NCBI GenBank assembly: GCA_934045075.1
Contig: OW203748.1
Span: 1 to 64,000 of the forward strand
From: Yponomeuta sedellus
Lineage: Eukaryota; Arthropoda; Insecta; Lepidoptera; Yponomeutidae
Length of the DNA: 64,000 nucleotides
Direction: 5' to 3'
The translations under genes were made by a program, and so were the position numbers. Below, in pieces: positions 20,069-30,474 of this stretch (positions are counted from its first letter, which is position 1; every line of letters starts with the position of its first letter). Below the pieces are notes generated by a model that was given only the letters and a program-made list of their open reading frames with translations, had not been told where the DNA came from and did no database searches.

Positions 20069-23000
20069 CACTCACCGGAATACACGCAACACAATCAAAA
20101 TTCTTCAATGTAATATAGGCAAATGCTTTCGCGCACAACACGAGATGTTTGAATTCCTCGACAAAAATGACTATGACGTAGCTTTCGTCAATGAACCATA
20201 CGTGGGGAGGAATCTTACCGTAAAGAATTCTTTTGGTTACGACTTATATCAATTTCCCTCTGTCGACCCCGTCAAAGCATGTTTAATTTTAAGAGCAGGT
20301 AAATTCAGCACCCTTGGCCTACCCCAATACTCCACATCCAACCTGTGTACCGTTCAACTTAACACCACTGGAACTAAAATCCTCCTCACGTGTGTGTACC
20401 TGAGACCGAGAGAAAAGACGGTGGTGGGGAGGGGAGGTGTTGATGACGGCGCTGATGTACTATCTACATTGAGTAGACTTGAAACCCTTCTGCTGCAAAC
20501 CCAAGGCACCACTCACCTGATCTGTGGAGACTTTAACGGATGGCATCCAATGTGGGGTTCAACCACCGCAAACAAGAGAGGCAATAATATCGTAAATTTT
20601 CTCACAGCACACGATTTAGCGGTATGCAACAAAGGCACAACACCGACATTTCACTCCATAACACACGGCTTACTAAGAGAGACCATCGTAGATCTAACGC
20701 TGTCAAGTAACGACGCGGCCGACAACATCTTGAACTGGCACGTTGACCCGGACATTTGCACGTCATCTGACCACAATGCCATCCTTTTCGACCTGAAGCT
20801 AGGAAAAGACACCCTTGTGCGTAATAAGAAGGTCAGCACGTTCAAATACGACACCAACAAGATTGACTGGGAGAAGCTGAAGCCAAACTTCATACACCAC
20901 ATGTGGGAACGTTCTGATCAAAGTACCGAAGTCGACAATCTCAATGAAGAGGCCCTAGAAGAACACATACTAAAAATAACAGCAGCTATACAAGAATTCT
21001 GTGACAAAGCGCTCCCGAAGTCTAGAGGTCGCAAACCCAGGTGCCCTTGGTGGAGTGACGAACTAGATATTAAGAAAAAAGAAGTTATCCGGAATCACCA
21101 CTATATCCAACGTCTCAAAAGACAGAAGAAACCACTAGACGAGGCTCTAGTAGAGAAGGAACGTTTAAAAGCTGAATACTCGCGAATGTTCAATGAGGCT
21201 TCCACTCGTAACTTTCGCGAGTTCTGTATGCGCCAAGGCCCTGAAGATGTCTGGTCTGTGACCAACAGAATTGTACAGACGAAACCACCTATGCAGCCAC
21301 CAGCGACACTGAAAATCGGAGACCGATATACCACCAGTAGTGACGAAACAGCCCAAGCCCTACTAAATAAGTTCTATCCAGACGATGACACAAACGACTC
21401 TCACCAACAGAAACGAGTCAGAGAGGTCGTGGCTGATACACCGGATACCACCCAAGAGACACCCTTCACGTATAACGAAATTATAACTGTTCTCAAAGAA
21501 ATGAATCCCAAAAAAGCACCGGGTGTTGACCATCTTACCTCGGACATTTGCTTGTTTTTTGCCGACTGCTTTCCGGACATCATCACTAACATAATGAACA
21601 GATGCCTTGAACTTAACTACTTCCCTAAAACCTGGAAACATGCCATAGTGAAAATTCTCCCTAAACCTAACAAAGACGACTACACCGACATTTCTGCTTT
21701 CCGTCCAATAGGACTAATAAACGTCCTCGGCAAACTATTAGAGAAACTAATAATTCGGAGATTAGCCTATCATATGCACCTGACCGACACGTTTAACACC
21801 GCTCAATACGGCTTCAAGGAACAGACGTCCACCATCCATGCACTACAAAACATGCTGACAACGGTAACCCAAGCAAAAGACGACAAAGATCAGGTTCTCG
21901 CCGTCTCACTTGATATTAAAGCGGCGTTTGATAACGCTTGGTGGCCAGCAATCTTGCACCGACTTCAAGATGTCCAATGCCCACGTAACATCTATCTAAT
22001 TGTCAAAAGTTACCTCGCAGATGGAACGGTCACACTAAACGTCGCTGAGAGCTCGGTCACGAAACACCTGACCAGAGGATGTATCCAGGGATCTGTGTGT
22101 GGCCCGTTCTTCTGGAACCTCATTGTCGACGTACTTCTCGACACACCAATGCCTGCTGGTTGCAGATTGCAGGCATTCGCCGATGATATATTTCTGCTGG
22201 CTCAAGCCAAAAACATCAAAGACCTTCAGGAGAACGCCAACGCAGCACTAAAAACTATAGTTCAATGGGGACTCGACATGAAACTTTCGTTCAGTGTGGC
22301 GAAAACACAAGCCATCGCGTTCACGAACAAAGCTCTGCGAGCCAAAATATACATGGCCGGATGCCGGTTGGAATTCAGCAATAACATTAAACTACTCGGA
22401 GTAATTATCGACAGAAATCTCAAGTTCATCCAGCATACTAAACATATAGCCACTAAATCCCGCAAAATATATTCCAAATTAATCCAATATATCAAACCAA
22501 CTTGGGGCATCAACCCCGAAAATGTGAAAACCATCTACACCCATGTAATTGAACCAATAGTTTGCTACGCTGCTTCCATCTGGCACACAGCCCTTAATTA
22601 CAAGTGCGTATGCGACGCGCTCCTCTCTCTCCAGCGCAGCTTCGCCATTGCAATAGTGAGAGGATTTAGAACACTTAGTACCGTTGCAGCCATTTCCCTC
22701 GCCCAGCTAACCCCGTTGAATCAAAAAGTGTTAGAAGTCGCTGACATTGAGAACGCTAGAATAAAGGGAACATCACATTTTCTACCCTCCGACATTACAC
22801 TGGACAGGCCCGCACTCCCCGTCGAAAAACTTCACCCCAGCTTACGTCAGCCTATCAAAATCAACGAAGAGATAACACCCGAATTAGTACCTGAGTATTT
22901 CGAAAAAGACTGTTACCATATTTACACAGATGGCAGTAAATACGATGGGAAAGTGGGGGCAGCGGTAGTTGTACGCAAGCCCGATGACAGAAAAACAACA

Positions 23001-23780
23001 CTAAAAATCAAACTACACGGCACATGTTCCGTTTACCAAGCCGAGCTATTGGCAATCGAGAGAGCTTGTAAATGGGTAGATGACAATAACACGACATTGG
23101 TCTGTATTCTATCGGATTCCAAATCAGGCCTTCAAGAAATTAGCAACGCAGAGAGCAGCCAGCCAACGGTAGTGTCCATACACAGATATCTTCATAGCCT
23201 CAAATTAAAAAATATACGCATAACCTTTATTTGGATCAAAGGACACTCTGGAGTAACCGGCAATGAAGAGGCTGACGCTGCCGCCAAAAGTGCAGCTGGA
23301 TCCAATCGCGCATTCGACTTTGACAAATTCCCCTTAAGTCATATCCGGTACGAATGCAAGACTCGCAGTACTGAAGCTAGAGGAAGATTCTACGACCAAG
23401 TTGGCAAAGCTACCTATACGAAATCTTTATGCCAAACCCATGAACAACTCACTACAGTATTAAATAGCCTAAAAATCAACTTTGTAACTACACAATTCCT
23501 GACAAATCATGGTTTCCATAAAGAATATTTACACAGATTTAAAATTACAGAAAATAACACTTGTCCTTGCGACAACTTATCCATCCAAACATTTTCACAT
23601 TTGATGAAAGTCTGTCCCTACTTCAGTGCACATAGAACGAAACACGAACATTTATGTTTGGTCTTGAAAGTCGATCCCTATGATGCACTGGATGTGGTAA
23701 AGTATGAATCAACAACAGACACATATGAATACCTCATAGCGACTATTGTCAGTGAATTAAAAGAAATAAATAAGACTTAA
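20058..23780 (+). CDS. Tel-B ORF2: APE endonuclease, reverse transcriptase, RNase H
   Basis: The 1240-residue replication protein. The ATG at 20058 overlaps the ORF1 stop by 11 bases, exactly as in Tel-A. The endonuclease keeps LQCNIG, FVNEPY, GDFNGWHP and SSDHNAI. A Gly/Arg/Val-rich insertion (RGGVDDGADV, about residue 125) is absent from the relatives. The reverse transcriptase has APGVDHLTSD, SLDIKAAFDNAWWP, QGSVCGP and AFADD, with Phe replacing Tyr in the YADD motif as in Tel-C and Tel-D. RNase H has YTDGSK, YQAELLAIE, LSDSKSGL and GHSGVTGNEEADAAAK. The C-terminal Cys/His cluster is CPCD...H...C. All catalytic residues appear present, so the element may be competent. Confidence 0.93.
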   Translation: MATSTHRNTRNTIKILQCNIGKCFRAQHEMFEFLDKNDYDVAFVNEPYVGRNLTVKNSFGYDLYQFPSVDPVKACLILRAGKFSTLGLPQYSTSNLCTVQLNTTGTKILLTCVYLRPREKTVVGRGGVDDGADVLSTLSRLETLLLQTQGTTHLICGDFNGWHPMWGSTTANKRGNNIVNFLTAHDLAVCNKGTTPTFHSITHGLLRETIVDLTLSSNDAADNILNWHVDPDICTSSDHNAILFDLKLGKDTLVRNKKVSTFKYDTNKIDWEKLKPNFIHHMWERSDQSTEVDNLNEEALEEHILKITAAIQEFCDKALPKSRGRKPRCPWWSDELDIKKKEVIRNHHYIQRLKRQKKPLDEALVEKERLKAEYSRMFNEASTRNFREFCMRQGPEDVWSVTNRIVQTKPPMQPPATLKIGDRYTTSSDETAQALLNKFYPDDDTNDSHQQKRVREVVADTPDTTQETPFTYNEIITVLKEMNPKKAPGVDHLTSDICLFFADCFPDIITNIMNRCLELNYFPKTWKHAIVKILPKPNKDDYTDISAFRPIGLINVLGKLLEKLIIRRLAYHMHLTDTFNTAQYGFKEQTSTIHALQNMLTTVTQAKDDKDQVLAVSLDIKAAFDNAWWPAILHRLQDVQCPRNIYLIVKSYLADGTVTLNVAESSVTKHLTRGCIQGSVCGPFFWNLIVDVLLDTPMPAGCRLQAFADDIFLLAQAKNIKDLQENANAALKTIVQWGLDMKLSFSVAKTQAIAFTNKALRAKIYMAGCRLEFSNNIKLLGVIIDRNLKFIQHTKHIATKSRKIYSKLIQYIKPTWGINPENVKTIYTHVIEPIVCYAASIWHTALNYKCVCDALLSLQRSFAIAIVRGFRTLSTVAAISLAQLTPLNQKVLEVADIENARIKGTSHFLPSDITLDRPALPVEKLHPSLRQPIKINEEITPELVPEYFEKDCYHIYTDGSKYDGKVGAAVVVRKPDDRKTTLKIKLHGTCSVYQAELLAIERACKWVDDNNTTLVCILSDSKSGLQEISNAESSQPTVVSIHRYLHSLKLKNIRITFIWIKGHSGVTGNEEADAAAKSAAGSNRAFDFDKFPLSHIRYECKTRSTEARGRFYDQVGKATYTKSLCQTHEQLTTVLNSLKINFVTTQFLTNHGFHKEYLHRFKITENNTCPCDNLSIQTFSHLMKVCPYFSAHRTKHEHLCLVLKVDPYDALDVVKYESTTDTYEYLIATIVSELKEINKT

Positions 23781-24165
23781 AAAAAAAAAAAAATAACAAT
23801 AAAAATAAAAAAAAATTAAAAAAAATAATATGGAACAATAAATGATAAAACGCAACAATATGCATAAATACTCTCAATAACCAAAAGAAAAACTACATGT
23901 AAATAAAAAATGAAAAAAAAAAAAAAAAAAAAATGTATCTATATATATATTTAATATAAAAAAAAAAAAATAATAATAATAATAATATATAATTATATAT
24001 AATAATAAGCATAAGCATAATCAATATGGAACAACATATTATAAAAAGATGTAACATGCACAAATACATCTATATACAATAACATTTATTAAACAACAAA
24101 ATTACCTGTTAATACACAAGATCTCAATAAAGTCTAACGTAAAATCACACAAAAGAAACAGACAC

Positions 24166-24204
24166 TTAATGGGGCGGAGTATACCGTAAGCACCACCCCA
24201 TTAA
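24166..24204 (+). promoter_or_regulatory. Tel-B 3' terminal hairpin
   Basis: TTAATGGGG and CCCCATTAA form a perfect 9-bp stem with a 21-base loop, 19 bases before the poly(A). It is a GC island in an otherwise A-rich UTR. It may mark the template end for the reverse transcriptase. Confidence 0.55.
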
Positions 24205-24236
24205 TGGTAATACTCATTTATTCAAAAAAAAAAAAA

Positions 24237-24258
24237 CCTAACCTAACCTAACCTAACC
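24237..24258. repeat. Telomeric (CCTAA)n array, 22 bp
   Basis: A short perfect array between the Tel-B tail and Tel-C. Confidence 0.96.
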
Positions 24259-25184
24259 AGTCCCGCCCCGAGCGCCTCTCGGTAAGCAGCATTTGCCCTC
24301 AGCTCCGCATTTGAAAAATATTTTGAGTGGGAAAAAAGTGAGCTACAGTGTCGTGCGATATATCAGTTTGTGCGTGAAAGTGAGCCGCACATGGTGCACA
24401 AAAAAGTTTTAAGCAAGCGATAAAAGCCGAGGAGTTATACCAAAAAAAAACCATTTTTTAACTGAAAAAAGACAGTGTTTTTCCATTAAATCTCGGAATC
24501 TGTCGCGACACCCCAGTAATTTTTTGACGTCTTTCTGTGCGCAAGATTTTTCCGCATCCAACGAGCACTCACACCGGAAGATCGAGCCACGGACTCAGCC
24601 GCAATTGTGAAAAAAAACAAACACCACGTGCCACATGTTCGAGAAACCGGCGGTCTGCGGTTAAAGTGTGGTACATCACTGGAGGCGTGAAGCGAAGCCG
24701 AGCCGAACACAATTTGATTGGGGTTTCTATCACAACGGAGTCGGAAGATAAGGTCGGAAATCTTAAATAATATAAATTTCGTAAATTTCAAATAAATATA
24801 ACTAAAATTCTAAAGCGATAACCTACTTTTTACATTTGTTTAATAGAACTGTTTTACTTTAATGTACATTTTGGCAAAAAATTGGAATTTTTGAACTGTA
24901 AATTTTCATTTTATACAAAGAAAACTAAAAACCACGTGGCACGTGCTACCAGAAGGCGACCCACTTGGTAACAATAACCATACCCAAAGGGTGCCTCTTT
25001 GCATGTATGGTTAGAAACCGTTTAAAAACCGCTCCTACCATTAATGGTTTCCGAGAAATCTTCAAAATTGTAAATTTTTTATGTTTTTTTAATTTAAAAT
25101 TTTGTACATAACTAGTAAAAATCTATTCTCAGCGGAAATACAATCTGCTCCTCGAGACGGATCGATAGAACCCAAACTCGACCA

Positions 25185-25660
25185 CTCTGCGACAACCGGT
25201 TGCCGGGTTGGACAATTGGCCGCCATTTTGACGGCCATCTTGAATTTAGAAAAATATAAATAACTTGGCTTCCAGAGGTCGCACGAGGTTGGGGTTTTCA
25301 GTATTATATTAAGCGCAAAGTAAAGAAGGGGATGGTGGACTCTATGTAGAGTCAAGTAGAGACACTAAGATTTTTAGAAATTTAGCTTCCTTTTGAAAAT
25401 TCAAGCCACCCGAGCCCAAACACGGGGCACTTGCGACGTCTGGTTAGCGAGAAACAGCCAATTGACCTAAAACGCCGCCATATTGGCCGCCATCTTTTAA
25501 ATACTTAATTTAGGATAACTCCGCAGCCGGACGTCGTACAGAGTTGCGGTTTTCGGTGCTGGCAATAGCTAGTAAGGCGGAAGCTGACAAGCTACTCTAC
25601 ATAGAGACAAAGTAGAGACCGACTCTACATAGAGCCAACGGACAATTTTATTAATTTGCT
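25185..25660 (+). repeat. Degenerate tandem duplication in Tel-C 5' UTR with YY1/Pho-like sites
   Basis: Two blocks about 250 bases apart share the order: GGCCGCCAT motifs, an ATAACT stretch, a GTCG-AC-AG-GTTG-GGTTTTC stretch, then CTCTA-TAGAG palindromes. The GCCGCCAT and CGGCCATCTTG cores (25218-25242, 25473-25498) resemble YY1/Pho sites, as found in mammalian L1 5' UTRs. The palindromes lie near 25340, 25597 and 25623. Confidence 0.5.
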
Positions 25661-25673
25661 AAACATATTTTAT

Positions 25674-25945
25674 GACAATTTGCCCATTTTGGCCTAGATT
25701 TAATGAAAATTGCCCTATTGCACTAGAATAAGTTTACCTATTTACACGGCCTTTTTGCCCTAGGATTAAGTTTATCATTTTAAGTATCTATATATATAAT
25801 TTTAATTAATTAATTTTGACTCGGCCCTTTTGCCATAGTAATTGTAACAATTGCCCTATTGCACTAGGATAAGTTTTATCATTCTATAAGCCCTTTTGCC
25901 CTAGAATTAAGCTTTTATCATATACATTTTGACCTGGCCATTGCC
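25674..25945 (+). repeat. Degenerate repeats in Tel-C 5' UTR
   Basis: TTGCCCTATTGCACTAG followed by ATAAGTTT occurs at about 25706 and 25850. TTTTGCCCTAG-ATTAAG follows each at about 25751 and 25890. This is a two-copy unit of about 145 bases just upstream of the ORF, possibly promoter repeats. Confidence 0.55.
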
Positions 25946-26041
25946 GCATACACTGCCAAATAACAATATTTTGACTGGCCACTCTAGCTCGGCTTGACAT
26001 TCTTTAGACATCGTCTGGCCCGCCCCCACTTGATTACTAAA

Positions 26042-29000
26042 ATGGACGCCAGACCGCGCAAATCTGCGACCACGGCGGAGGCCAAGAGCCAGCCGTCCGG
26101 GAGGGCGGCGAGCGCCCTGCTCACCAAGGGGCTCCGCGGAACCCCGCCTATTAAGGCATCAGTCAAGAAAGCCCCGATCGAGGGAGCCAAGGCCGCGGGG
26201 CCTACTTCTGCTGGTGCCGCGCCACCGACCATACGGCTCCCCAACGCCAACGAGACCGCGGCGACGGACGTTATTGTCCCTGGTGGCCTCCTACCGGCCT
26301 CTCAGTCGCCCCAGATCGGCAGGTCGTCCTCGGGAGGGTCAGTGACCGGAACACTGGCCAACCTCCCGAGGATGGCCAACGACGTAATGCTGGCGGCGAA
26401 GGAGAGGCTGGAATCCTCGGGCAATTTAAAAAGAGAAACGAGGGAGTTTGTCGTGGGCTCGCTCGGCGAACTTTACCAGATGGTCCTTCGGCTGGGCGAG
26501 TCCAGGCAGACTCTTTGCCTGAGGATGGAGGCCGCCAAGGCGGAGTTCGCCGCGGACGTGGCCAGGCGGGAGGCAGCCCACGCGGCTTGCCTGGAGGGGT
26601 TGGCCGCGGGCGCGGTGCCACCCTCAATCGCCAAGGACCTGGGGGAGATTAGGAAAGACGTAAAGGCGGCACGGGACCTGATCTCGTTTGACGACATGGG
26701 AGAGCTGCGGGACAAGGAGGCGGCGCTGGCTCCGGGGGCGCTTCTATCCCTCACTAAAGGGATGGAGGCGCTCACGGAGCGCTGCGATAGCCTCAGAAAG
26801 GAGATCAGCGGTGTGGCGGGGAGCGCCAACACCAAGTCGGGAGCGGACTGGGCGGAGGAGGTAAGAGGGGAGCTCCGTGGGCTTCGCGAGCGGCTTGACA
26901 GGCAGCAGCCTGTGCCGCTCGCGGGGCCGGCCCGGGCTCCCCTTGCCAGCCCATCCTGCGGCCCCGCCACAGCCGCAGCCCCGCGGCCCTCCCAGCGAGA
27001 TCGGGCCCCACAAAAATCTTATGCGGAAGTGGCCTCCTCGCCGCGCCACCCGGTGGTGGTGGCGTCGACCGACCCTGAAAAGACAGCCGAAGCTACTATC
27101 GCAGATATCAAGGGGAAGGTCGACGTCATCACCCTCGGGATTGGTGTTAACGCGGTGAGGAGGCTGCGAAACCAAAAAGTGCTGCTCTTCCATCGAGTGA
27201 GCGACTGGAGGGTCCGTCCGGACCTCATCCCCTCCGCCCCGGACCATCGGGCGATCACGTTCGAGGTGGGGGTGGGGCCCGAGACGGAGCCAGCCAGACC
27301 CAGCGGATCCACCAGGCGTTACCACGCCGGGAAGGCCGACTGGGACCTTTTTCGGGCCTCGTTCGTCGACCGTCTAGGAGACTGGACGGTCGACGAAATC
27401 GAGGCTATCGAGACGCCCCGCGGTCTTGAGGAGGCCATTGGAAGGTACACTGGGGCGATTCACGGTGCGTGCGAGGATTCGATCCCTCTTCTGGCTCCAC
27501 CAAAGGCACCCAAACGGGTGATTTGGTGGAGCCCTGAGTTGCAGGCCAAGAAGCGCAACCTCATCACGTTGAGGGGTCGAATCCGGCACGCGAATCGCCG
27601 CAGAAGGGATAGGGTAGTTGAGGAGTATCTGGTGGCCAAGGAGGACTACAAGGCCGCCATAGAGGCGGCCAAGACCGCCAGCTGGGTGGAATTCTGCACA
27701 AAGCAGGAGCATGAGAGTGTGTGGGACGGCATCTATAGGGTGCTAAGATGCGCCGCTCGTCGGAAGGAGGACACCCTCCTCAGCGGCGCGGATGGACGCA
27801 CCCTGGATGCCGAGGGTTCCACAGCTCTCATAGCTGATACATTCTACCCAGCTGACGATCTTCAGTCCGAGTTAGACACTCATGCCCGCGTCAGGCAGGC
27901 AGTTGCCCGCATGGAGGATGAAGCCAGTGCCAAGCCGCGGGAGTTTATTCCCTTCTCCCAGCACGAGCTCTCGGGCGTCTTGAAGGGCATCCACCCTAAA
28001 AAGGCGCCCGGGGGGGACGGCCTCACGGCCGACATCTGCAGTGCGGCCATCAGGGCAAGAAATGATTTATTTGTTGCCCTGATGAACGCCTGCCTCTCTC
28101 TAGGTTACTTCCCTAAGGACTGGAAGGCCGCTGTAGTCAAAATCCTGCCTAAGCCCAGCAGAGATGACTACACGCGGCCTAAGTCATACAGGCCAATTGG
28201 GCTCCTGTCCGTCCTGGGGAAGATCCTGGAGAAGATGATGGCCGGGAGGCTGCTCTGGCGGCTCGGGTTGGGCGGAGGACTGAGCCCGCGCCAATATGGC
28301 TTCATGCCGCAGCGCAGCACGGAGGACGCTTTGTATGATGCTGTCCAGCTCATAAGAGATCACGTCGGGCAGAAACGCATTGTCGGAGTAGTCTCCCTCG
28401 ATATCGAGGGGGCCTTCGACAATGCGTGGTGGCCCGGAATAAAACACCAGATCCTGGCCACTGGATGCGACCAGTCTGTCTACCAACTTCTGTGCAGCTA
28501 CCTGAGCGAAAGACAGGTCACAGTCAGGTACGCTGGAGCACAAGTAGACAGACCTACTTCGAAGGGTTGCATCCAAGGCTCGACGTGCGGTCCCCTGCTG
28601 TGGAACCTGCTACTCGACCCTTTGCTCCGGCGCGGCGAGGACCTGAGAGCTCACCTGCAGGCGTTCGCGGACGATATTTTGATTATCGCCGCGGCGCAGA
28701 CTGCGGGTGAGCTTGAGGGGATCCTCAACGCCGCGCTGGAAGCCGTGTCTGAGTGGGGAGAGGCGGCTAAGATGAGGTTCGCCGCTCGAAAGACCCAAGC
28801 TATGGTGGTCACCAAGAAGCGCGATGTAATCCCGCCCAAACTGAGTCTTGGGGGGGAAGACATCGCGTTCTCGGATGAGATCACCGTACTGGGTCTGACG
28901 ATCGACAAGAACCTCAATTTTCTTAGCCACCTCAACAGGGTCTGCGGCAAAGCTATGGCTAGGTTCCAGATGGTGTCTAGAGCGGCCAGGGCGACTTGGG

Positions 29001-30277
29001 GCTTAAATGCCGATATCGTCCGGCTGCTCTACACTACCGTCATCGAGCCTACCATCCTCTATGCGGCCAACGTCTGGGCGCCTGTCGCGCATCGTGCGGG
29101 CCCCAGGGCCGTGCTCGACAGGGTGACCAGGGCCTTCGCGATCCGCATCGCTAAGGCCCATCGCACCACCTCCCTCACTGCTGCCGTCCTCCTGGCGAGG
29201 ATCCTCCCCCTCGACCTAAGGGCCGAGGAGGCCCTTCAACTCTATGAGCTGAAGAGGGGGAGGCCCTTCGCCCCGCTCCCGGGCCGGGAAGTCGAGCACC
29301 GATGCAGCCCGTTCACGCTGGCACACCCCGCTCTTAGAACTCCTGTGGAGTTTGAGGAGGTGGCCAGCGTGGAGGAGCTCAGTAAGGTGCCCGACGACTG
29401 GCCCAGGGCCTACACGGACGGCAGTAAGATCGAGGGCAAGGTGGGGGGAGCGGTCACACTGTGGAAGAGCGGCGCTGAGGTCCGCACTAGGGGGTTCAGG
29501 CTGGAGAGATTCGCCTCCGTCTTCCAAGCGGAGATGGTGGCGATCTCTAAGGCTCTCGACCTCGTTGCCGGGGGTCCCGCTCCCATCAGGGCGAGTGTTC
29601 TGAGCGACTCCAGATCCGCTCTGGAGTTGCTTAGGAGTACCTCGCCCACACACCCGCTGGCCGTGAAGATCCACGGCCAGCTGGCGCACATTCAGGAAAA
29701 CGGGGGCCTGATCCGGTTTTACTGGATCAAGGCCCACGTCGGGATCCCCGGCAACGAACGCGCGGACGAGTTGGCCAAGAGGGCGGCGTTGTCTCGCAAA
29801 GACGCGGCAGCCTATGACCTGTATCCCGTCTCACACGCAAAACTGCAGGTGAGACGGGAGACAGTGGCAAAGTGGCAGGCTCGCTACAGCGAGTCTGCCA
29901 CAGGCCGCGTCACCTCGCTGTTCTTCCCGGACGTCGCATCGGCCCACAAAGTCCTTGGCAAATTCACAATGTGCAATGCCAAGGCGCAGCTCCTTACGGG
30001 GCACGGCGGCTTTCGAGCGTACCTCCACAGGTTTAAGCTCGCGGGGAGTCCGTCATGCATTTGCGATGACGTGACTCCCGAAACGCTGGAGCACCTGCTG
30101 GAGGAGTGTCCCCGTTTCGGAGCTGCTAGGGCCGACTGCGAGATACGCCTGGGAAGGGCGGTGAGGTGCGAGGCTTTCGCCGCCTTTATGGCTGACTCCG
30201 ATAGTCGAGAAGCCTTCCTTGCCTTCGCCTTGGGGGTCGTGCGCGCGGCCTCAAGGGCGAATGGGGGCAGGGTGTAG
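26042..30277 (+). CDS. Tel-C fused ORF1-ORF2: Gag N-terminus joined to reverse transcriptase and RNase H
   Basis: A single frame of 1411 codons from the ATG at 26042 (ACTAAAATGG context; an in-frame ATG at 25994 is less likely). Residues 1-~380 match the N-terminal two thirds of Tel-D ORF1, with Ala/Pro-rich sequence and a coiled-coil region. At about 27185-27200 the sequence passes from Gag (RNQKVLL) to the end of the endonuclease (VSDWRVRPDL, then PDHRAITF). The zinc knuckles and the endonuclease Asn, Glu and Asp residues are therefore missing. The reverse transcriptase (APGGDGLTAD, SLDIEGAFDNAWWP, AFADD), RNase H (YTDGSK, FQAEMVAI, LSDSRSAL, AHVGIPGNERADELAK) and C-terminal Cys/His cluster are intact. 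It is a non-autonomous derivative whose frame survived the deletion. Confidence 0.88.
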   Translation: MDARPRKSATTAEAKSQPSGRAASALLTKGLRGTPPIKASVKKAPIEGAKAAGPTSAGAAPPTIRLPNANETAATDVIVPGGLLPASQSPQIGRSSSGGSVTGTLANLPRMANDVMLAAKERLESSGNLKRETREFVVGSLGELYQMVLRLGESRQTLCLRMEAAKAEFAADVARREAAHAACLEGLAAGAVPPSIAKDLGEIRKDVKAARDLISFDDMGELRDKEAALAPGALLSLTKGMEALTERCDSLRKEISGVAGSANTKSGADWAEEVRGELRGLRERLDRQQPVPLAGPARAPLASPSCGPATAAAPRPSQRDRAPQKSYAEVASSPRHPVVVASTDPEKTAEATIADIKGKVDVITLGIGVNAVRRLRNQKVLLFHRVSDWRVRPDLIPSAPDHRAITFEVGVGPETEPARPSGSTRRYHAGKADWDLFRASFVDRLGDWTVDEIEAIETPRGLEEAIGRYTGAIHGACEDSIPLLAPPKAPKRVIWWSPELQAKKRNLITLRGRIRHANRRRRDRVVEEYLVAKEDYKAAIEAAKTASWVEFCTKQEHESVWDGIYRVLRCAARRKEDTLLSGADGRTLDAEGSTALIADTFYPADDLQSELDTHARVRQAVARMEDEASAKPREFIPFSQHELSGVLKGIHPKKAPGGDGLTADICSAAIRARNDLFVALMNACLSLGYFPKDWKAAVVKILPKPSRDDYTRPKSYRPIGLLSVLGKILEKMMAGRLLWRLGLGGGLSPRQYGFMPQRSTEDALYDAVQLIRDHVGQKRIVGVVSLDIEGAFDNAWWPGIKHQILATGCDQSVYQLLCSYLSERQVTVRYAGAQVDRPTSKGCIQGSTCGPLLWNLLLDPLLRRGEDLRAHLQAFADDILIIAAAQTAGELEGILNAALEAVSEWGEAAKMRFAARKTQAMVVTKKRDVIPPKLSLGGEDIAFSDEITVLGLTIDKNLNFLSHLNRVCGKAMARFQMVSRAARATWGLNADIVRLLYTTVIEPTILYAANVWAPVAHRAGPRAVLDRVTRAFAIRIAKAHRTTSLTAAVLLARILPLDLRAEEALQLYELKRGRPFAPLPGREVEHRCSPFTLAHPALRTPVEFEEVASVEELSKVPDDWPRAYTDGSKIEGKVGGAVTLWKSGAEVRTRGFRLERFASVFQAEMVAISKALDLVAGGPAPIRASVLSDSRSALELLRSTSPTHPLAVKIHGQLAHIQENGGLIRFYWIKAHVGIPGNERADELAKRAALSRKDAAAYDLYPVSHAKLQVRRETVAKWQARYSESATGRVTSLFFPDVASAHKVLGKFTMCNAKAQLLTGHGGFRAYLHRFKLAGSPSCICDDVTPETLEHLLEECPRFGAARADCEIRLGRAVRCEAFAAFMADSDSREAFLAFALGVVRAASRANGGRV

Positions 30278-30418
30278 CCCAGGTGTGGCAGATGCCCCTA
30301 ATTAAAAAAAAAAAAAAAATAATAATAATAATATATATATATATGTTTGCTCGGTCCGAGCGAGAGGTGGCATAAATACTGTAATCTTGATTTTAATCTT
30401 AATTATTTTTATTTCGAA

Positions 30419-30474
30419 CCCCGGCGCCTTGCTTGTGACTACTCGTCGGAGTAGACAGAGATAAGGCGCCGGGG
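30419..30474 (+). promoter_or_regulatory. Nested hairpin in Tel-C 3' UTR
   Basis: CCCCGGCGCCTT and AAGGCGCCGGGG form a perfect 12-bp stem. Inside it CTACTC/GAGTAG forms a second stem with a 4-base loop. It is the only GC-rich stretch in a 680-base AT-rich UTR and may be an RNA recognition or stability element. Confidence 0.6.

Larger units (their letters stand above)
17973..24236 (+). mobile_element. Tel-B: full-length TRAS-oriented telomeric LINE
   Basis: A complete element of about 6.26 kb: 5' UTR (17973-18697), ORF1, ORF2 overlapping by 11 bases, a very A-rich 3' UTR (23781-24223) and a 13-base tail that meets CCTAA at 24237. The 5' end starts GACTAG followed by the palindrome CAGAATTCTG. 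The 3' UTR contains a degenerate duplication (blocks with ATATGGAACAA at 23828 and 24025) and several internal A runs. Base composition is AT-richer than Tel-C and the SART-type elements. Confidence 0.93.

Noticed and set aside
24537..24770. 77-codon frame in the Tel-C 5' UTR
   Set aside because: Short, without similarity to any element protein, in a region with UTR-like repeats.
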